Positions 9,212 to 17,588 of a DNA stretch of 64,000 bases are shown here, piece by piece. How positions within the stretch are numbered: position 1 is the stretch's first letter; each line of letters opens with the position of its first letter. The stretch is from NCBI GenBank assembly GCA_023663945.1, contig JAMPGL010000009.1, forward strand, positions 22,783 to 86,782, in the 5' to 3' direction. The notes beneath the pieces are model-generated. The model saw only the letters and a list, made by a program, of their open reading frames with translations. It had not been told where the DNA came from and did not search any database. The DNA is from Lachnospiraceae bacterium (GTDB lineage: Bacteria; Bacillota; Clostridia; Lachnospirales; Lachnospiraceae). The position numbers and the translations under genes were made by a program.

Positions 9212-9670
9212 ATGTACAAGGAGATGGAAGGTATGACGAATGAAGAAATGTTTTCAGCTATTATAAGCCATATGGATTCTATGGAATCAAGGCTGAATGA
9301 ACGGATGGATAATCTGGAATTGGAGCTGACGGAAAGAATGGACAACCTGGAGTCGAGATTGAATGCTCGGCTGGATAGTCTGGAATCAAGAATGGACAAT
9401 CTGGAATCAAGAATGGACAGTCTGGAGTCAAGAATGGACAGTCTGGAATCAAGGCTGGATGCTTTGGAATCAGACATGGATATGGAATTTAAAGCAGTGC
9501 GGACAGAAATGGATATGGTATATAAAACTTTAAAGAAAGATATTTCCATTTTGGATGAGAAGGTTAACCGGCTCATGTATACAAAAGACGTTGACGGCTA
9601 TGAAAAAATGAAAACACAGGTAGAATTACTGACAAAGGGGTATCAGGAGCTGAAGGCAAAGATTGGTTAA
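9212..9670 (+). CDS. Coiled-coil protein with tandem heptad repeats
   Basis: This 152-residue protein consists mostly of heptads of the type ESRMDSL, encoded by near-identical 21-base units. The repeat section (residues about 30-88) should form one long, highly acidic coiled coil and probably oligomerises. There is no signal peptide or membrane segment, so it is likely cytoplasmic. GAGAGG precedes the ATG at 9212; an in-frame ATG at 9233 with its own GGAGATGGAAGG is an alternative. I do not recognise the family, and no function is proposed. Confidence 0.7.
   Translation: MYKEMEGMTNEEMFSAIISHMDSMESRLNERMDNLELELTERMDNLESRLNARLDSLESRMDNLESRMDSLESRMDSLESRLDALESDMDMEFKAVRTEMDMVYKTLKKDISILDEKVNRLMYTKDVDGYEKMKTQVELLTKGYQELKAKIG
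9342..9473 (+). repeat. 21-bp tandem repeat encoding coiled-coil heptads
   Basis: About six imperfect 21-base units, each coding for one heptad of the ESRxDxL type. Unit length equals one heptad, so copy-number change would keep both frame and coiled-coil register. Confidence 0.8.
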
Positions 9671-9709
9671 CTGCGGTTACACTATTTTACAAAAACTTAA
9701 AAGAAATAT

Positions 9710-9739
9710 TTGACAATTGTTTCCGAAGTGTGCTATCCT
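9710..9739 (+). promoter_or_regulatory. Putative promoter of the His/Cys-rich surface protein
   Basis: TTGACA at 9710-9715 and TATCCT at 9734-9739 with an 18-base spacer. The predicted leader then contains a perfect inverted repeat at 9802-9820 before the gene start. Confidence 0.6.
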
Positions 9740-9801
9740 AGATTCACTATCCGCTTAGAAATTCAATTCAAATGAATACAGATGATTATGCAAACGACCT
9801 G

Positions 9802-9830
9802 TCCGTGAAATTTTCACGGATGGGTTTTTA
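9802..9830 (+). terminator. Inverted repeat with T-rich tail, terminator or leader attenuator
   Basis: TCCGTGAAA, a single central T and TTTCACGGA form a perfect stem, followed by TGGGTTTTTA. It lies downstream of both the coiled-coil gene and the promoter at 9710. It could therefore end the upstream transcript or attenuate the surface-protein transcript. Confidence 0.55.
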
Positions 9831-9889
9831 TGTTTAAAAACAAAACTGCCGGATTAAAATCTGCCGGCAAGGAAATCAATGGAGGAATC

Positions 9890-11839
9890 ATGAGGAAAAG
9901 AATTTCTAAGCTTAAGAGGGCTTTATTAAAAAGGGAAACAGGGAAAAGATTTGTCGGGCTGATGCTGTTGATTGCTTTATTATCTGCATCAGCAGGAACA
10001 ATTATGCCGGTGCATGGAGAAGAGCTGCACCCGAGAACCGTTGTCACTGAAATTTATCACAAACATATAGGAAATCCAAATGAGAAGGGGGGATGTTACC
10101 AACAGGAAATTCCCCATATCCATCAGGGAAGCGAGCAGGAAGGCGGAAGCTGTTATCAGAATCAAATCGAGCATGTACATCAGGGGGACGAGGCTTCTGG
10201 TACAGGCTGTTATTCCAAGGTCATTTATCACACGCATGCAGGTGACGGACAAAGTGAAGAAGGATGTTATAAGGCAGTTTACCACATTCACGAGGAAAGC
10301 TGTTACAAGAATAAGATTTGCACCATCCGCTACACCAAAGGAGAAGTGATCGGGACGGAAATGAAGGAGTGCATAGCTCACGGGCAGGCGCTTCATGAGA
10401 AGGCGGAAGGAGTCGGAACCCATGTGAATTGTAGCATTGGGGAGGAAGACGTTCATCTGGAATACTGTAAGGAATGCGGCATCATGACATACAGTTACCA
10501 TGATTATCAAGAGCTGGCATGCGGTAAAAGCACGGAAGCGGCGGAAGAGTATGTGCCTGCCTGCGGAAAGGATGAGACTACAGCAGAGGGCTACGAGACC
10601 GGATGCGGGCTGGAACAGGGGAGCGTGGAACGTTATGAGCTTTCCTGCAGTCAGAAAGTGGAAGGTTATGCGCGAAACTGTGAATTGGACGAAAAAACGC
10701 CTTTGGGAAAAATGATTGTCACCAATGAAACAGAGGGAAACAGCGAAAAGGTTACGCTCAGCGTGCGGATAGAAGACTTGTCAGGAGGAAAGCTTTTGCC
10801 GGAGGAACCGCCTTTTATCTGGCGCGATGAGACTGGAAAGCAAATCGGAAGCGGCGAGCAGATTGAGGTGGATAAAAATGGGAATTATACGGTAGAGGTG
10901 CGTCTGCGGAACCGGGATGTGGATGAGGACAGCTTAAAAAGCGGCATTACCATTGATAATGTACTTTTAAAGGAAAATGCATCTCCCTCCCCGGAAGATC
11001 AAAAATCACCATCGCCTGCAGTTTCCGAAACTCCGGATTCCGGGAAACCATCGCCTGAGGCCTCCCCAACTCCGGATTCCGGAGATCCAACGCCTACAGC
11101 AAATCCAAGCTCTACGGAGGAACCAAGTTCCACGAAGGAACCAAGTTCTACAGAGGAACCAAGTCCTGCGGAAGAACCAAGCTCTGCGGAAGACCCGGAA
11201 CCGACGCAGGAACCGTCCGAAGGAGAAATCCTTCCGCAAAAGACTCCGTCGCCACAGCCTGTTTTGCCTGCGGATAATGGGGAAGCAGGCAGTGTTGGAG
11301 GCGGAGAACACAGGGCTTTAGAAGTAAAGAAAGCAGACGGCTCCGGCGGACAGGCTCCATCCGCAGCCCCTCAATCGAAGGGACAAAAACAAAATCCGGA
11401 AATAAAGAAGGAGACGGAAAAGAAGGAGATAGAGAAAAATATGACACAACCGTCAGAAACAGTGGAAGTAAAAAACCTTAGCTTTTGGCAAAGAGTATTT
11501 GCAAATCCCAAAGTGAAAATTTTTTCCATTGCGGCAGGCGTGCTGATACTTTTATCGGGGCTCTTCTTCCTATTGCTTTATCTTCTGAAAAGTGTGCGGG
11601 TTTATAATGATGACGGGCAAGGCAGGTTTGTAAGATTAGGACGCGCCCGCGTCTGCCGGGAGGAGGAAGGATACACGGTGACCATATCCGAGCAGATGGA
11701 GGAAAAGGCGTATACAAACCGCTATTGCATAAAGCCGGGATTGTTCCGGTTAGGAAAGAATCAGCAGGAGATTTTGGTGTATAAAGATACCAAGAGGGTT
11801 TCGGTGGAATTAAACAGGGAAATGATATTTATTATCTAA
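9890..11839 (+). CDS. Large secreted, membrane-anchored His/Cys-rich surface protein
   Basis: The 649-residue protein has a signal peptide (residues about 1-43, ending near VHGEE). A repeated region at 50-150 follows, with units of the form CY...HxH (for example GGCYQQEIPHIHQG, SGTGCYSKVIYHTHAG). A further cysteine-rich section runs to about 265. Then come a predicted beta domain, a Pro/Ser/Thr/Glu linker with EEPSS repeats, and one C-terminal transmembrane helix near residue 545 with a cytoplasmic tail of about 80 residues. Similar GGCY/HxH repeats occur in other gut Clostridia surface proteins of unknown role. Regular Cys and His suggest metal binding or disulfides, which is inference. GGAGG precedes the ATG at 9890. 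Confidence 0.78.
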   Translation: MRKRISKLKRALLKRETGKRFVGLMLLIALLSASAGTIMPVHGEELHPRTVVTEIYHKHIGNPNEKGGCYQQEIPHIHQGSEQEGGSCYQNQIEHVHQGDEASGTGCYSKVIYHTHAGDGQSEEGCYKAVYHIHEESCYKNKICTIRYTKGEVIGTEMKECIAHGQALHEKAEGVGTHVNCSIGEEDVHLEYCKECGIMTYSYHDYQELACGKSTEAAEEYVPACGKDETTAEGYETGCGLEQGSVERYELSCSQKVEGYARNCELDEKTPLGKMIVTNETEGNSEKVTLSVRIEDLSGGKLLPEEPPFIWRDETGKQIGSGEQIEVDKNGNYTVEVRLRNRDVDEDSLKSGITIDNVLLKENASPSPEDQKSPSPAVSETPDSGKPSPEASPTPDSGDPTPTANPSSTEEPSSTKEPSSTEEPSPAEEPSSAEDPEPTQEPSEGEILPQKTPSPQPVLPADNGEAGSVGGGEHRALEVKKADGSGGQAPSAAPQSKGQKQNPEIKKETEKKEIEKNMTQPSETVEVKNLSFWQRVFANPKVKIFSIAAGVLILLSGLFFLLLYLLKSVRVYNDDGQGRFVRLGRARVCREEEGYTVTISEQMEEKAYTNRYCIKPGLFRLGKNQQEILVYKDTKRVSVELNREMIFII

Positions 11840-11894
11840 AAAATCCTTGCTTTTGGCGGATGAACGTGATAGACTCATAATGTTTATAAGTAAA

Positions 11895-11908
11895 TGCATA
11901 ATTATGCA
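11895..11908 (+). promoter_or_regulatory. Palindrome resembling an ArgR box
   Basis: TGCATAATTATGCA is a perfect 14-base palindrome ending two bases before the ribosome-binding site AGGAGG of the amino acid-binding protein gene. It differs from the ARG-box core TGAATWWWWATTCA at one symmetrical position per half. ArgR control of an amino acid transporter would make sense but is inferred. Confidence 0.45.
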
Positions 11909-11922
11909 TAAGGAGGATGATT

Positions 11923-12837
11923 ATGAAAAAGTTTTTAGCGGTTTTATCAGCAACAGTGATGACCATGAGCCTTTTAACCGCCTGTGGCGGCAGTGGCGCG
12001 GCTCCGGCAGAGGCAGAGACACAGGAGGCGGCAGCGCCCGAAGCGGAGGCAGAGACACAGGAGGCGGCAGCGCCCGAAGCGGAGGCAGAGACACAGGAGG
12101 CGGCAGCGCCCGAAGCAGAAGCAGAGACAGCGCCTGAGACAGACGCAGCGGGTTCAGCGGCGCTTGCAGACGGAGTTCTTACTGTAGGAACTAATGCAGA
12201 ATTTCCGCCTTTTGAGTATGTGGGCGACGATGGGGAGCCGGACGGATTTGATGTGGCTCTTATCAAAGCAATCGGCGAAAAGCTGGGGGTAACCGTGGAG
12301 GTTGAAAACATGGAGTTTGACTCTCTGGTAGCTTCCATCGGAAACAAAATTGATGTGGCAATTGCAGGCATGACGGTGACTGATGAGCGGAAAAATTCCG
12401 TAGACTTTTCCAATTCTTATTATGATGCGGTTCAGTATGTGATTGTTCCGGAAGGGTCAGAGATTGCTGCTTTTGACGATCTTGCAGGAAAGGCAATCGG
12501 CGTTCAGCTTGGAACCACCGGCGACTTCATTGCAAGTGATGATGTGGAAGGAGCTTCTGTTTCTCAGTATAACAAGGCGGTTGACGCTGTGAACGATTTG
12601 ATCAATGGAAGAGTAGATTGTGTTATTATTGATAAGAATCCGGCATTGGTGTTTGAATCTAAATTTTCCGGTCAGGTAAAAGCAATTGACGGTGCGCAGT
12701 TTGATTTTGGTGTGGAGAATTACGCAATTGCACTTCCTAAGGGAGACGCAGTGCTGGCTGACCAGATTAATCAGGCGCTGGAAGAGCTGAAAGCAGACGG
12801 AACCTTCGATAAGCTTGTTGAAGAGTATATCGGTTAG
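11923..12837 (+). CDS. Polar amino acid ABC transporter, substrate-binding lipoprotein
   Basis: The protein (304 aa) has a lipoprotein signal with lipobox LTAC. A low-complexity linker made of a 12-residue EAETQEAAAPEA-type unit repeated three and a half times follows. Next is a family-3 solute-binding domain beginning LTVGTNAEFPPFEYVGDDG, which has the usual GFDVALIKAIGEKLG and GMTVTDERKNSVDFSNSY motifs. It binds an amino acid outside the membrane and delivers it to the permease encoded downstream. The start at 11923 is set by AGGAGG at 11911-11916; the ATG at 11917 is too close. A hairpin follows before the permease gene, which would allow more binding protein than permease. Confidence 0.92.
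   Translation: MKKFLAVLSATVMTMSLLTACGGSGAAPAEAETQEAAAPEAEAETQEAAAPEAEAETQEAAAPEAEAETAPETDAAGSAALADGVLTVGTNAEFPPFEYVGDDGEPDGFDVALIKAIGEKLGVTVEVENMEFDSLVASIGNKIDVAIAGMTVTDERKNSVDFSNSYYDAVQYVIVPEGSEIAAFDDLAGKAIGVQLGTTGDFIASDDVEGASVSQYNKAVDAVNDLINGRVDCVIIDKNPALVFESKFSGQVKAIDGAQFDFGVENYAIALPKGDAVLADQINQALEELKADGTFDKLVEEYIG
12010..12130 (+). repeat. 36-bp tandem repeat in the binding-protein linker
   Basis: Three 36-base copies (12010-12045, 12046-12081, 12082-12117), the third differing in its last base, and a partial fourth. They encode the acidic, alanine-rich linker between the lipid anchor and the binding domain. Confidence 0.9.
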
Positions 12838-12885
12838 TAAAGAAAGCATTAAAACAGCAAAGCAGGCTATACAGAAAGAAAAGTC

Positions 12886-12924
12886 AAAGAGGATAGCAGC
12901 ATTACAGGTCTGCTATCCTCTTTT
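12886..12924 (+). terminator. Hairpin with T-tail between binding-protein and permease genes
   Basis: AAAGAGGATAGCAG and its complement CTGCTATCCTCTTTT enclose a ten-base loop. It has the form of an intrinsic terminator but sits inside the transporter operon, so partial read-through or 3' protection of the binding-protein mRNA is likely. Confidence 0.75.
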
Positions 12925-12944
12925 AAAAGAAAGGATTTGGGGCT

Positions 12945-13646
12945 ATGCAGGCATGGTTTGAAAGAGTATCAGAGTTGTTTCAGATTGCTTTTATTTCCGG
13001 CGACCGGTGGAAGCTTTATATAAGCGGTCTTGGAACCACATTGGAGATCGCTTTTCTGGCGGCGATACTGGGATTGATTATCGGTACGATTGTAGCTCTT
13101 ATGAAGTTGTCTACGAATCGGCAGGGAAAGAAAACGATATGGGCAAGAATTGCTACGGTGTATATTGACATAATCCGGGGAACGCCCTCCGTGCTTCAGC
13201 TTCTCATCATGTGGTTTATCATTATGAAGAGCTGTAAAAACGGCGTTCTTGTGGCGGTATTGTCCTTCGGTATCAACAGCGGTGCTTATGTGGCGGAAAT
13301 TGTGAGAGCCGGTATTCTTGCCGTGGACAGGGGACAGACGGAAGCGGGAAGGTCGCTGGGGCTTTCTAAGACGCAGACCATGCTCTACATTATCCTGCCT
13401 CAGGCAGTCAAAAATGCACTTCCGCCCATCGGCAATGAATTTATTGTTTTGCTGAAGGAGACGGCAATCGTGGGGTATGTAAGCCTTACGGATTTAACCA
13501 GAACGGCAAGCCAGATATCCTCAAGAACTTATGAAGCGTTTATGCCGTTAATCGGAGCCGCGGTTATTTATTTTGTGATTATTAAGATACTGACAATCCT
13601 GTTGGACAAGCTGGAGAGGAGGCTGCGTAAGAGTGATAATCGTTAA
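12945..13646 (+). CDS. Polar amino acid ABC transporter, permease
   Basis: A 233-residue inner-membrane protein of the HisM/GlnP type. Its segment near residues 22-45 begins the transport domain ([20 protein letters not shown]). The EAA loop for ATPase contact is visible as [30 protein letters not shown] lies upstream of the ATG. It forms the channel for the amino acid captured by the lipoprotein encoded before it, and overlaps the ATPase gene by 14 bases. No separate second permease gene is present, so it probably forms a homodimer. Confidence 0.92.
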   Translation: MQAWFERVSELFQIAFISGDRWKLYISGLGTTLEIAFLAAILGLIIGTIVALMKLSTNRQGKKTIWARIATVYIDIIRGTPSVLQLLIMWFIIMKSCKNGVLVAVLSFGINSGAYVAEIVRAGILAVDRGQTEAGRSLGLSKTQTMLYIILPQAVKNALPPIGNEFIVLLKETAIVGYVSLTDLTRTASQISSRTYEAFMPLIGAAVIYFVIIKILTILLDKLERRLRKSDNR

Positions 13647-14355
13647 GGACTTACATAAAAAATTCGAGGACAACCATGTGCTCCGGGGCATCAATTACCA
13701 TGTGCATCCGGGGGAAAAGATTGTTGTGATTGGACCATCCGGATCCGGAAAGAGCACATTTCTTCGCTGCTTGAATCTTCTGGAGACACCCACCAGCGGT
13801 GAAATTTGGTTTGACGGCAAGCTGATTACAGACCATAAGGTGAATATCGATAAGGTCAGAGAGCATATGGGCATGGTATTTCAGAACTTTAACCTGTTCA
13901 ATAATCTTTCCATTATGGATAATATCACTCTTGCCCCGGTGAAGCTGAGGCTTATGGGAAAAGAGGAAGCGAAGGAAAAGGCGCTTTCCCTTTTGGAGAG
14001 AGTAGGGCTTAAAGAAAAGGCGGATTCCTATCCAAGCCAGTTATCCGGCGGGCAGAAACAGAGAATCGCCATTGTCCGGTCTCTTGCCATGAATCCCAAG
14101 GTGATGCTTTTTGATGAGCCCACTTCGGCGCTTGACCCGGAGATGGTAGGCGAAGTGTTAGATGTTATGAAAGAGCTTGCGGAAAGCGGCATGACCATGG
14201 TAGTTGTCACCCATGAAATGGGGTTTGCCAGAGAGGTAGGAACCAAAGTTCTGTTTATGGACGAGGGGAATATTATGGAGGAGAACACTCCTGCGGAGTT
14301 TTTCAATAACCCCCAGAGCCAGAGATTACAGGATTTTTTGTCAAAGGTTTTATAA
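13633..14355 (+). CDS. Polar amino acid ABC transporter, ATP-binding protein
   Basis: A 240-residue ATPase of the GlnQ/HisP family. Walker A (GPSGSGKST), Q-loop (MVFQNFNLF), signature (LSGGQKQR), Walker B ([14 protein letters not shown]) and the H-loop (VVTHEMGFA) are all present. It starts with GTG at 13633 inside the end of the permease gene, implying translational coupling. The substrate is likely a polar or basic amino acid from the family; it is not fixed by sequence alone. A strong terminator follows directly. Confidence 0.93.
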   Translation: MIIVKDLHKKFEDNHVLRGINYHVHPGEKIVVIGPSGSGKSTFLRCLNLLETPTSGEIWFDGKLITDHKVNIDKVREHMGMVFQNFNLFNNLSIMDNITLAPVKLRLMGKEEAKEKALSLLERVGLKEKADSYPSQLSGGQKQRIAIVRSLAMNPKVMLFDEPTSALDPEMVGEVLDVMKELAESGMTMVVVTHEMGFAREVGTKVLFMDEGNIMEENTPAEFFNNPQSQRLQDFLSKVL

Positions 14356-14360
14356 AAGAG

Positions 14361-14393
14361 AAAGAGCTGGGGCGCATATCCAGCTCTTTTTTT
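14361..14393 (+). terminator. Intrinsic terminator of the ABC transporter operon
   Basis: AAAGAGCTGG and CCAGCTCTTT pair around a nine-base loop and are followed by a run of seven or more T. Confidence 0.88.
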
Positions 14394-14450
14394 GTCATCT
14401 ATTTTGTGAACAGGGCTGCGGGGCAGGGACTTTGCCGTTTGTAAAGAAAA

Positions 14451-16277
14451 TTAATCCGTGTCGGGCAGGCGGATTGACGCGCACACCAAGTAAAAGGGCA
14501 GTCCGAATACAAGGAAATATACATAGCGAAATTCCGTGGCAACCGGCGTTGCAATCAGTACCGTGAGCAGCAGCGCGGCGCCTGGAAGGTAAAGAATTAG
14601 TTTCTTTTTCTCATTCCGGACAAAGGCGTTTCCGATGCAGAAAAGGAAAATCCAGCAGATTACGCCCATGCTCCAAAGGGTGCCGTAGATGGGAACCGTG
14701 CTTCCCAATTTAATGGCTATTTCTTTGGCTTTGACCACCAGTGGACCGCGAATCAGCGGAGTGTGGGATACGCCCAGGTCAGTAGCGCTGACCCCTTCCG
14801 CTTCCGCTACCAGATAAAAAGAATCCGGATACCAGTAACCGTAGGTCTCGTTGATATAGGCGGTGAGATAATCGCCCGGATAGGCAAGCCCCAAATCCAA
14901 CCAAAGATGTAAAAATTCCTTTTTATGGTCGGTAAGATATTCCGGATGACCGGCGCGGATCAGCTCCTTGATATTATCAGCATAGTAAGGATTATAGAGC
15001 TCTTTTATGTAAGTGAGGTCGATGACGTTTTCAATCAGCTCCCTTTGGTTTTCCGTTAAAGGACGGTCGCTGCAAAGCACAGCAGCAACCTGCTGGACAG
15101 GAATCGCAAGGGATTCCACGGAATCCGGCTGAGTGACTTGAAAAGCGTTCATGACCGGATATTTAATCAAAAGCGCAGCGGCGAAAATGCCAAGAAGCAC
15201 CGGAATAAATGTTTTGGACTTTTTGCCAAAAGTAAACAAAAGAAACGGCAGGCACAGGCAGAAGGCATACCAGCCGTTGGAACGGAACAGGCATATCACC
15301 AGACCGGAAAGCGCAAACACCGCAAAAGATATTGAAGAGCACTTTTGAATCAGCCGGAGCATGGAACAGTTAAAGAGCATAACCCCGGCGGCAAAAGGAA
15401 TATCCTTCCATACGGTTACAGAAAATACTCCGTGGTATGGAACCAGAGCAAAAAACAGCGTGACAATCAGGCAGACCAAGGGACGGAAGCGATACTGTCT
15501 CATGGTGGCAATCAGGTATGAGGCGGCAAAAGCCAATAAGCACAGTTGAAAAAAGGTGTAAAAGGACATGGCTGTGACCATGTTTCCGGTGAGTTTATAG
15601 CCAAGATTATAAAATACGCCAATCAGGAGTGTATGCATCCAAGGGTGATGGTTGCTGTAGGGGATTACATGTAGAACCTGCTCCAACTGGTTAATGCTGT
15701 CGGGAGTCATAATGCCGGGATACTGATACAAAAAGTAAGGAAGCCAGCACAGGAGGTACAGGAAAAAGGAGCAAACTCCGGCGTGATTTTGATACAGCAC
15801 CGTGAATCGGTTTAACAGAGAGCTTAACCGACCGGAAGAGCGGAACCAAACGCCGGAATGGGAATTCGCTGTTTCAAAAAGAAGATCATCCAGCTTTTCT
15901 TTATCTCCGGTATAAGAAAAAAGGAGAAGGAGCAGGTTGTAAAATAAAATGAGAAAACCAATCAAAACAAAAGAGATAATCCCGATGCGGAACAGGGGAC
16001 TTGTCAATTCTTCAATATAATAGCGGTAGTCAACTGCCATATATAACGCTGAAAACAGGAACGAAAGAAAACCGGCGGTAAGCCGGGTGCGCCTGCCTTT
16101 CTCGAAACCGGAGAGAGGCAGTCTGTCGTCAATGTGGCAGAAAAAGAAAAAGCATAAAAGAAAAAAAACAAAGGTGAGAATATTGCCCGGCTGCATTCGG
16201 CAGGCTTTCATCAGCGCCCACACGGAAAAAAAGCTTTGGATAGATTTGATCATAATGCTTTTTCCATTCATCTTCAT
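14451..16277 (-). CDS. Large polytopic membrane protein, DUF6020-like
   Basis: This 608-residue protein has about 14 hydrophobic segments and a long loop before the last ones. Segments such as PGIMTPDSINQLEQV, HHPWMHTLLIGVFY and VTVWKDIPFAAG resemble the DUF6020 family of Firmicute membrane proteins. These probably have a GT-C glycosyltransferase-like fold acting on envelope polymers. The start at 16277 is chosen because AGGAGT precedes it; the frame is open 35 codons further upstream without a ribosome-binding site. It is divergent from the GT2 gene next door, consistent with shared work on surface sugars, which is inference. Confidence 0.65.
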   Translation of the reverse strand: MKMNGKSIMIKSIQSFFSVWALMKACRMQPGNILTFVFFLLCFFFFCHIDDRLPLSGFEKGRRTRLTAGFLSFLFSALYMAVDYRYYIEELTSPLFRIGIISFVLIGFLILFYNLLLLLFSYTGDKEKLDDLLFETANSHSGVWFRSSGRLSSLLNRFTVLYQNHAGVCSFFLYLLCWLPYFLYQYPGIMTPDSINQLEQVLHVIPYSNHHPWMHTLLIGVFYNLGYKLTGNMVTAMSFYTFFQLCLLAFAASYLIATMRQYRFRPLVCLIVTLFFALVPYHGVFSVTVWKDIPFAAGVMLFNCSMLRLIQKCSSISFAVFALSGLVICLFRSNGWYAFCLCLPFLLFTFGKKSKTFIPVLLGIFAAALLIKYPVMNAFQVTQPDSVESLAIPVQQVAAVLCSDRPLTENQRELIENVIDLTYIKELYNPYYADNIKELIRAGHPEYLTDHKKEFLHLWLDLGLAYPGDYLTAYINETYGYWYPDSFYLVAEAEGVSATDLGVSHTPLIRGPLVVKAKEIAIKLGSTVPIYGTLWSMGVICWIFLFCIGNAFVRNEKKKLILYLPGAALLLTVLIATPVATEFRYVYFLVFGLPFYLVCASIRLPDTD

Positions 16278-16478
16278 GCCGATAACTCCTGTTCCGAACC
16301 GATATTTTGTGTTATAATTGATAGCGTCTTGTACCAATATCACTACTATAATATAATTTATAGAAATTATATTGTCAATCAATACCGCTGTGAAACGGAC
16401 GGCGTAAATATTGACAGGAAGCGGACAGCGTTAATACTGCCGTGGGTTATGCGGCGTTTACCGGCAAGGAGAACAGGG

Positions 16479-17498
16479 ATGACAACGATCAGTTTGTGTA
16501 TGATTGTAAAAAATGAAGAAAAGGTGCTTGCGAGATGTCTCGACAGCCTCCGGGGGCTGATGGACGAGATTATCATTGTAGATACGGGCTCGGAAGACTG
16601 GACGAAGAAGATTGCGCGGAATTATACGGACAAGGTATATGATTTTCAGTGGATTGATGACTTTTCCGCCGCCCGGAATTTTGCATTTTCCAAAGCTTCC
16701 TGCGCGTATATCTATTCGGCGGATGCGGATGAGGTTTTGGATGACGAGAACCGGGAAAAATTCCGGCTTTTGAAGGAAACGCTAGTCCCTGATGTGGAGA
16801 TTGTGCAGATGTATTATGGAAATCAGCTCTCTTACGGAACCGTCTACAATTATGACAGGGAGCTTCGCCCCAAGCTGTTTAAGCGGGTGCGCAGTTTTCA
16901 GTGGATTGAACCGGTTCACGAGACGGTGCGCCTTTTGCCGGTGGTGTTTGACAGTGACATTGAGATTACGCACCGCCCCCATGCCAGTCATGCCGGAAGG
17001 GATATTCAGATTTTTGAAAAGATGATTCAAAGGGGAGAGAGGCTTTCACAGCGTCTGTTCACGATGTATGCCAAGGAGCTTTTGATTTCCGGCGATGAGG
17101 AGCAGATGAGAAGAGCGGAGGACTATGTGACGCAGACCGCAGATGGGGGAGAGACCGCACCGGAGCAGATGAAGGAGGCGCTCTGCGTCACTGTGCGCGC
17201 CGCAAGACTGCGGGGCGATTACCTGAAAATGTACCGGTACGCTATGAAGGGAGTAACGGATGAGGGCATCAGTGAGGTCTGCTTTGAAATGGGAGAGTAC
17301 TATTTGGAGCAAAAAGATTATGAGGAGGCTTCTATCTGGTATTATAATGCGGCGTATGAGACTTCCAGCATTTTAAATATTCACATGGGAGGAGACCTGC
17401 CCTTAGAGCGCCTTGCCGATTGTTATGAGGCGCTGGGGATTTTGGAGCAGGCAGAGGAGTACCGCAAAGCGGCTAAAGAGTGGAAGGCGGAGCAGTAA
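16479..17498 (+). CDS. Glycosyltransferase family 2 protein with TPR-like C-terminus
   Basis: The N-terminal half is a GT2 GT-A domain starting TTISLCMIVKNEEKVLARCL. It includes IIIVDTGSEDWT for nucleotide binding and the DXD-like SADADEVL. The second half is helical and TPR-like (for example EMGEYYLEQKDYEEASIWYY). This architecture resembles SunS-type and related transferases that modify peptides or proteins, though the acceptor here is unknown. There are no membrane segments. AAGGAG lies upstream of the ATG at 16479; upstream open frame has no family similarity. It is monocistronic as far as can be seen. Confidence 0.83.
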   Translation: MTTISLCMIVKNEEKVLARCLDSLRGLMDEIIIVDTGSEDWTKKIARNYTDKVYDFQWIDDFSAARNFAFSKASCAYIYSADADEVLDDENREKFRLLKETLVPDVEIVQMYYGNQLSYGTVYNYDRELRPKLFKRVRSFQWIEPVHETVRLLPVVFDSDIEITHRPHASHAGRDIQIFEKMIQRGERLSQRLFTMYAKELLISGDEEQMRRAEDYVTQTADGGETAPEQMKEALCVTVRAARLRGDYLKMYRYAMKGVTDEGISEVCFEMGEYYLEQKDYEEASIWYYNAAYETSSILNIHMGGDLPLERLADCYEALGILEQAEEYRKAAKEWKAEQ

Positions 17499-17588
17499 AA
17501 GCAGAATAGTGCTTGCAGTCATTTCAGGATAATGTTACCATTAGTAAGCGTGGTTGGAAATATAGGGATTAAGGATGGATGAGCGGAT

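Noticed and set aside
9103-9576. Reverse-strand open frame rich in LDSRLS repeats
   Set aside because: It is the antisense shadow of the 21-bp coiled-coil repeats; the forward frame has promoter, ribosome-binding site and heptad logic.
9747-9801. Riboswitch in the surface-protein leader
   Set aside because: I compared the leader by eye with common classes such as c-di-GMP, SAM, lysine and TPP and saw no conserved core; only the hairpin is reported.
11984-12187. Arginine-rich forward frame
   Set aside because: It is a shifted frame of the 36-bp repeat inside the amino acid-binding protein gene.
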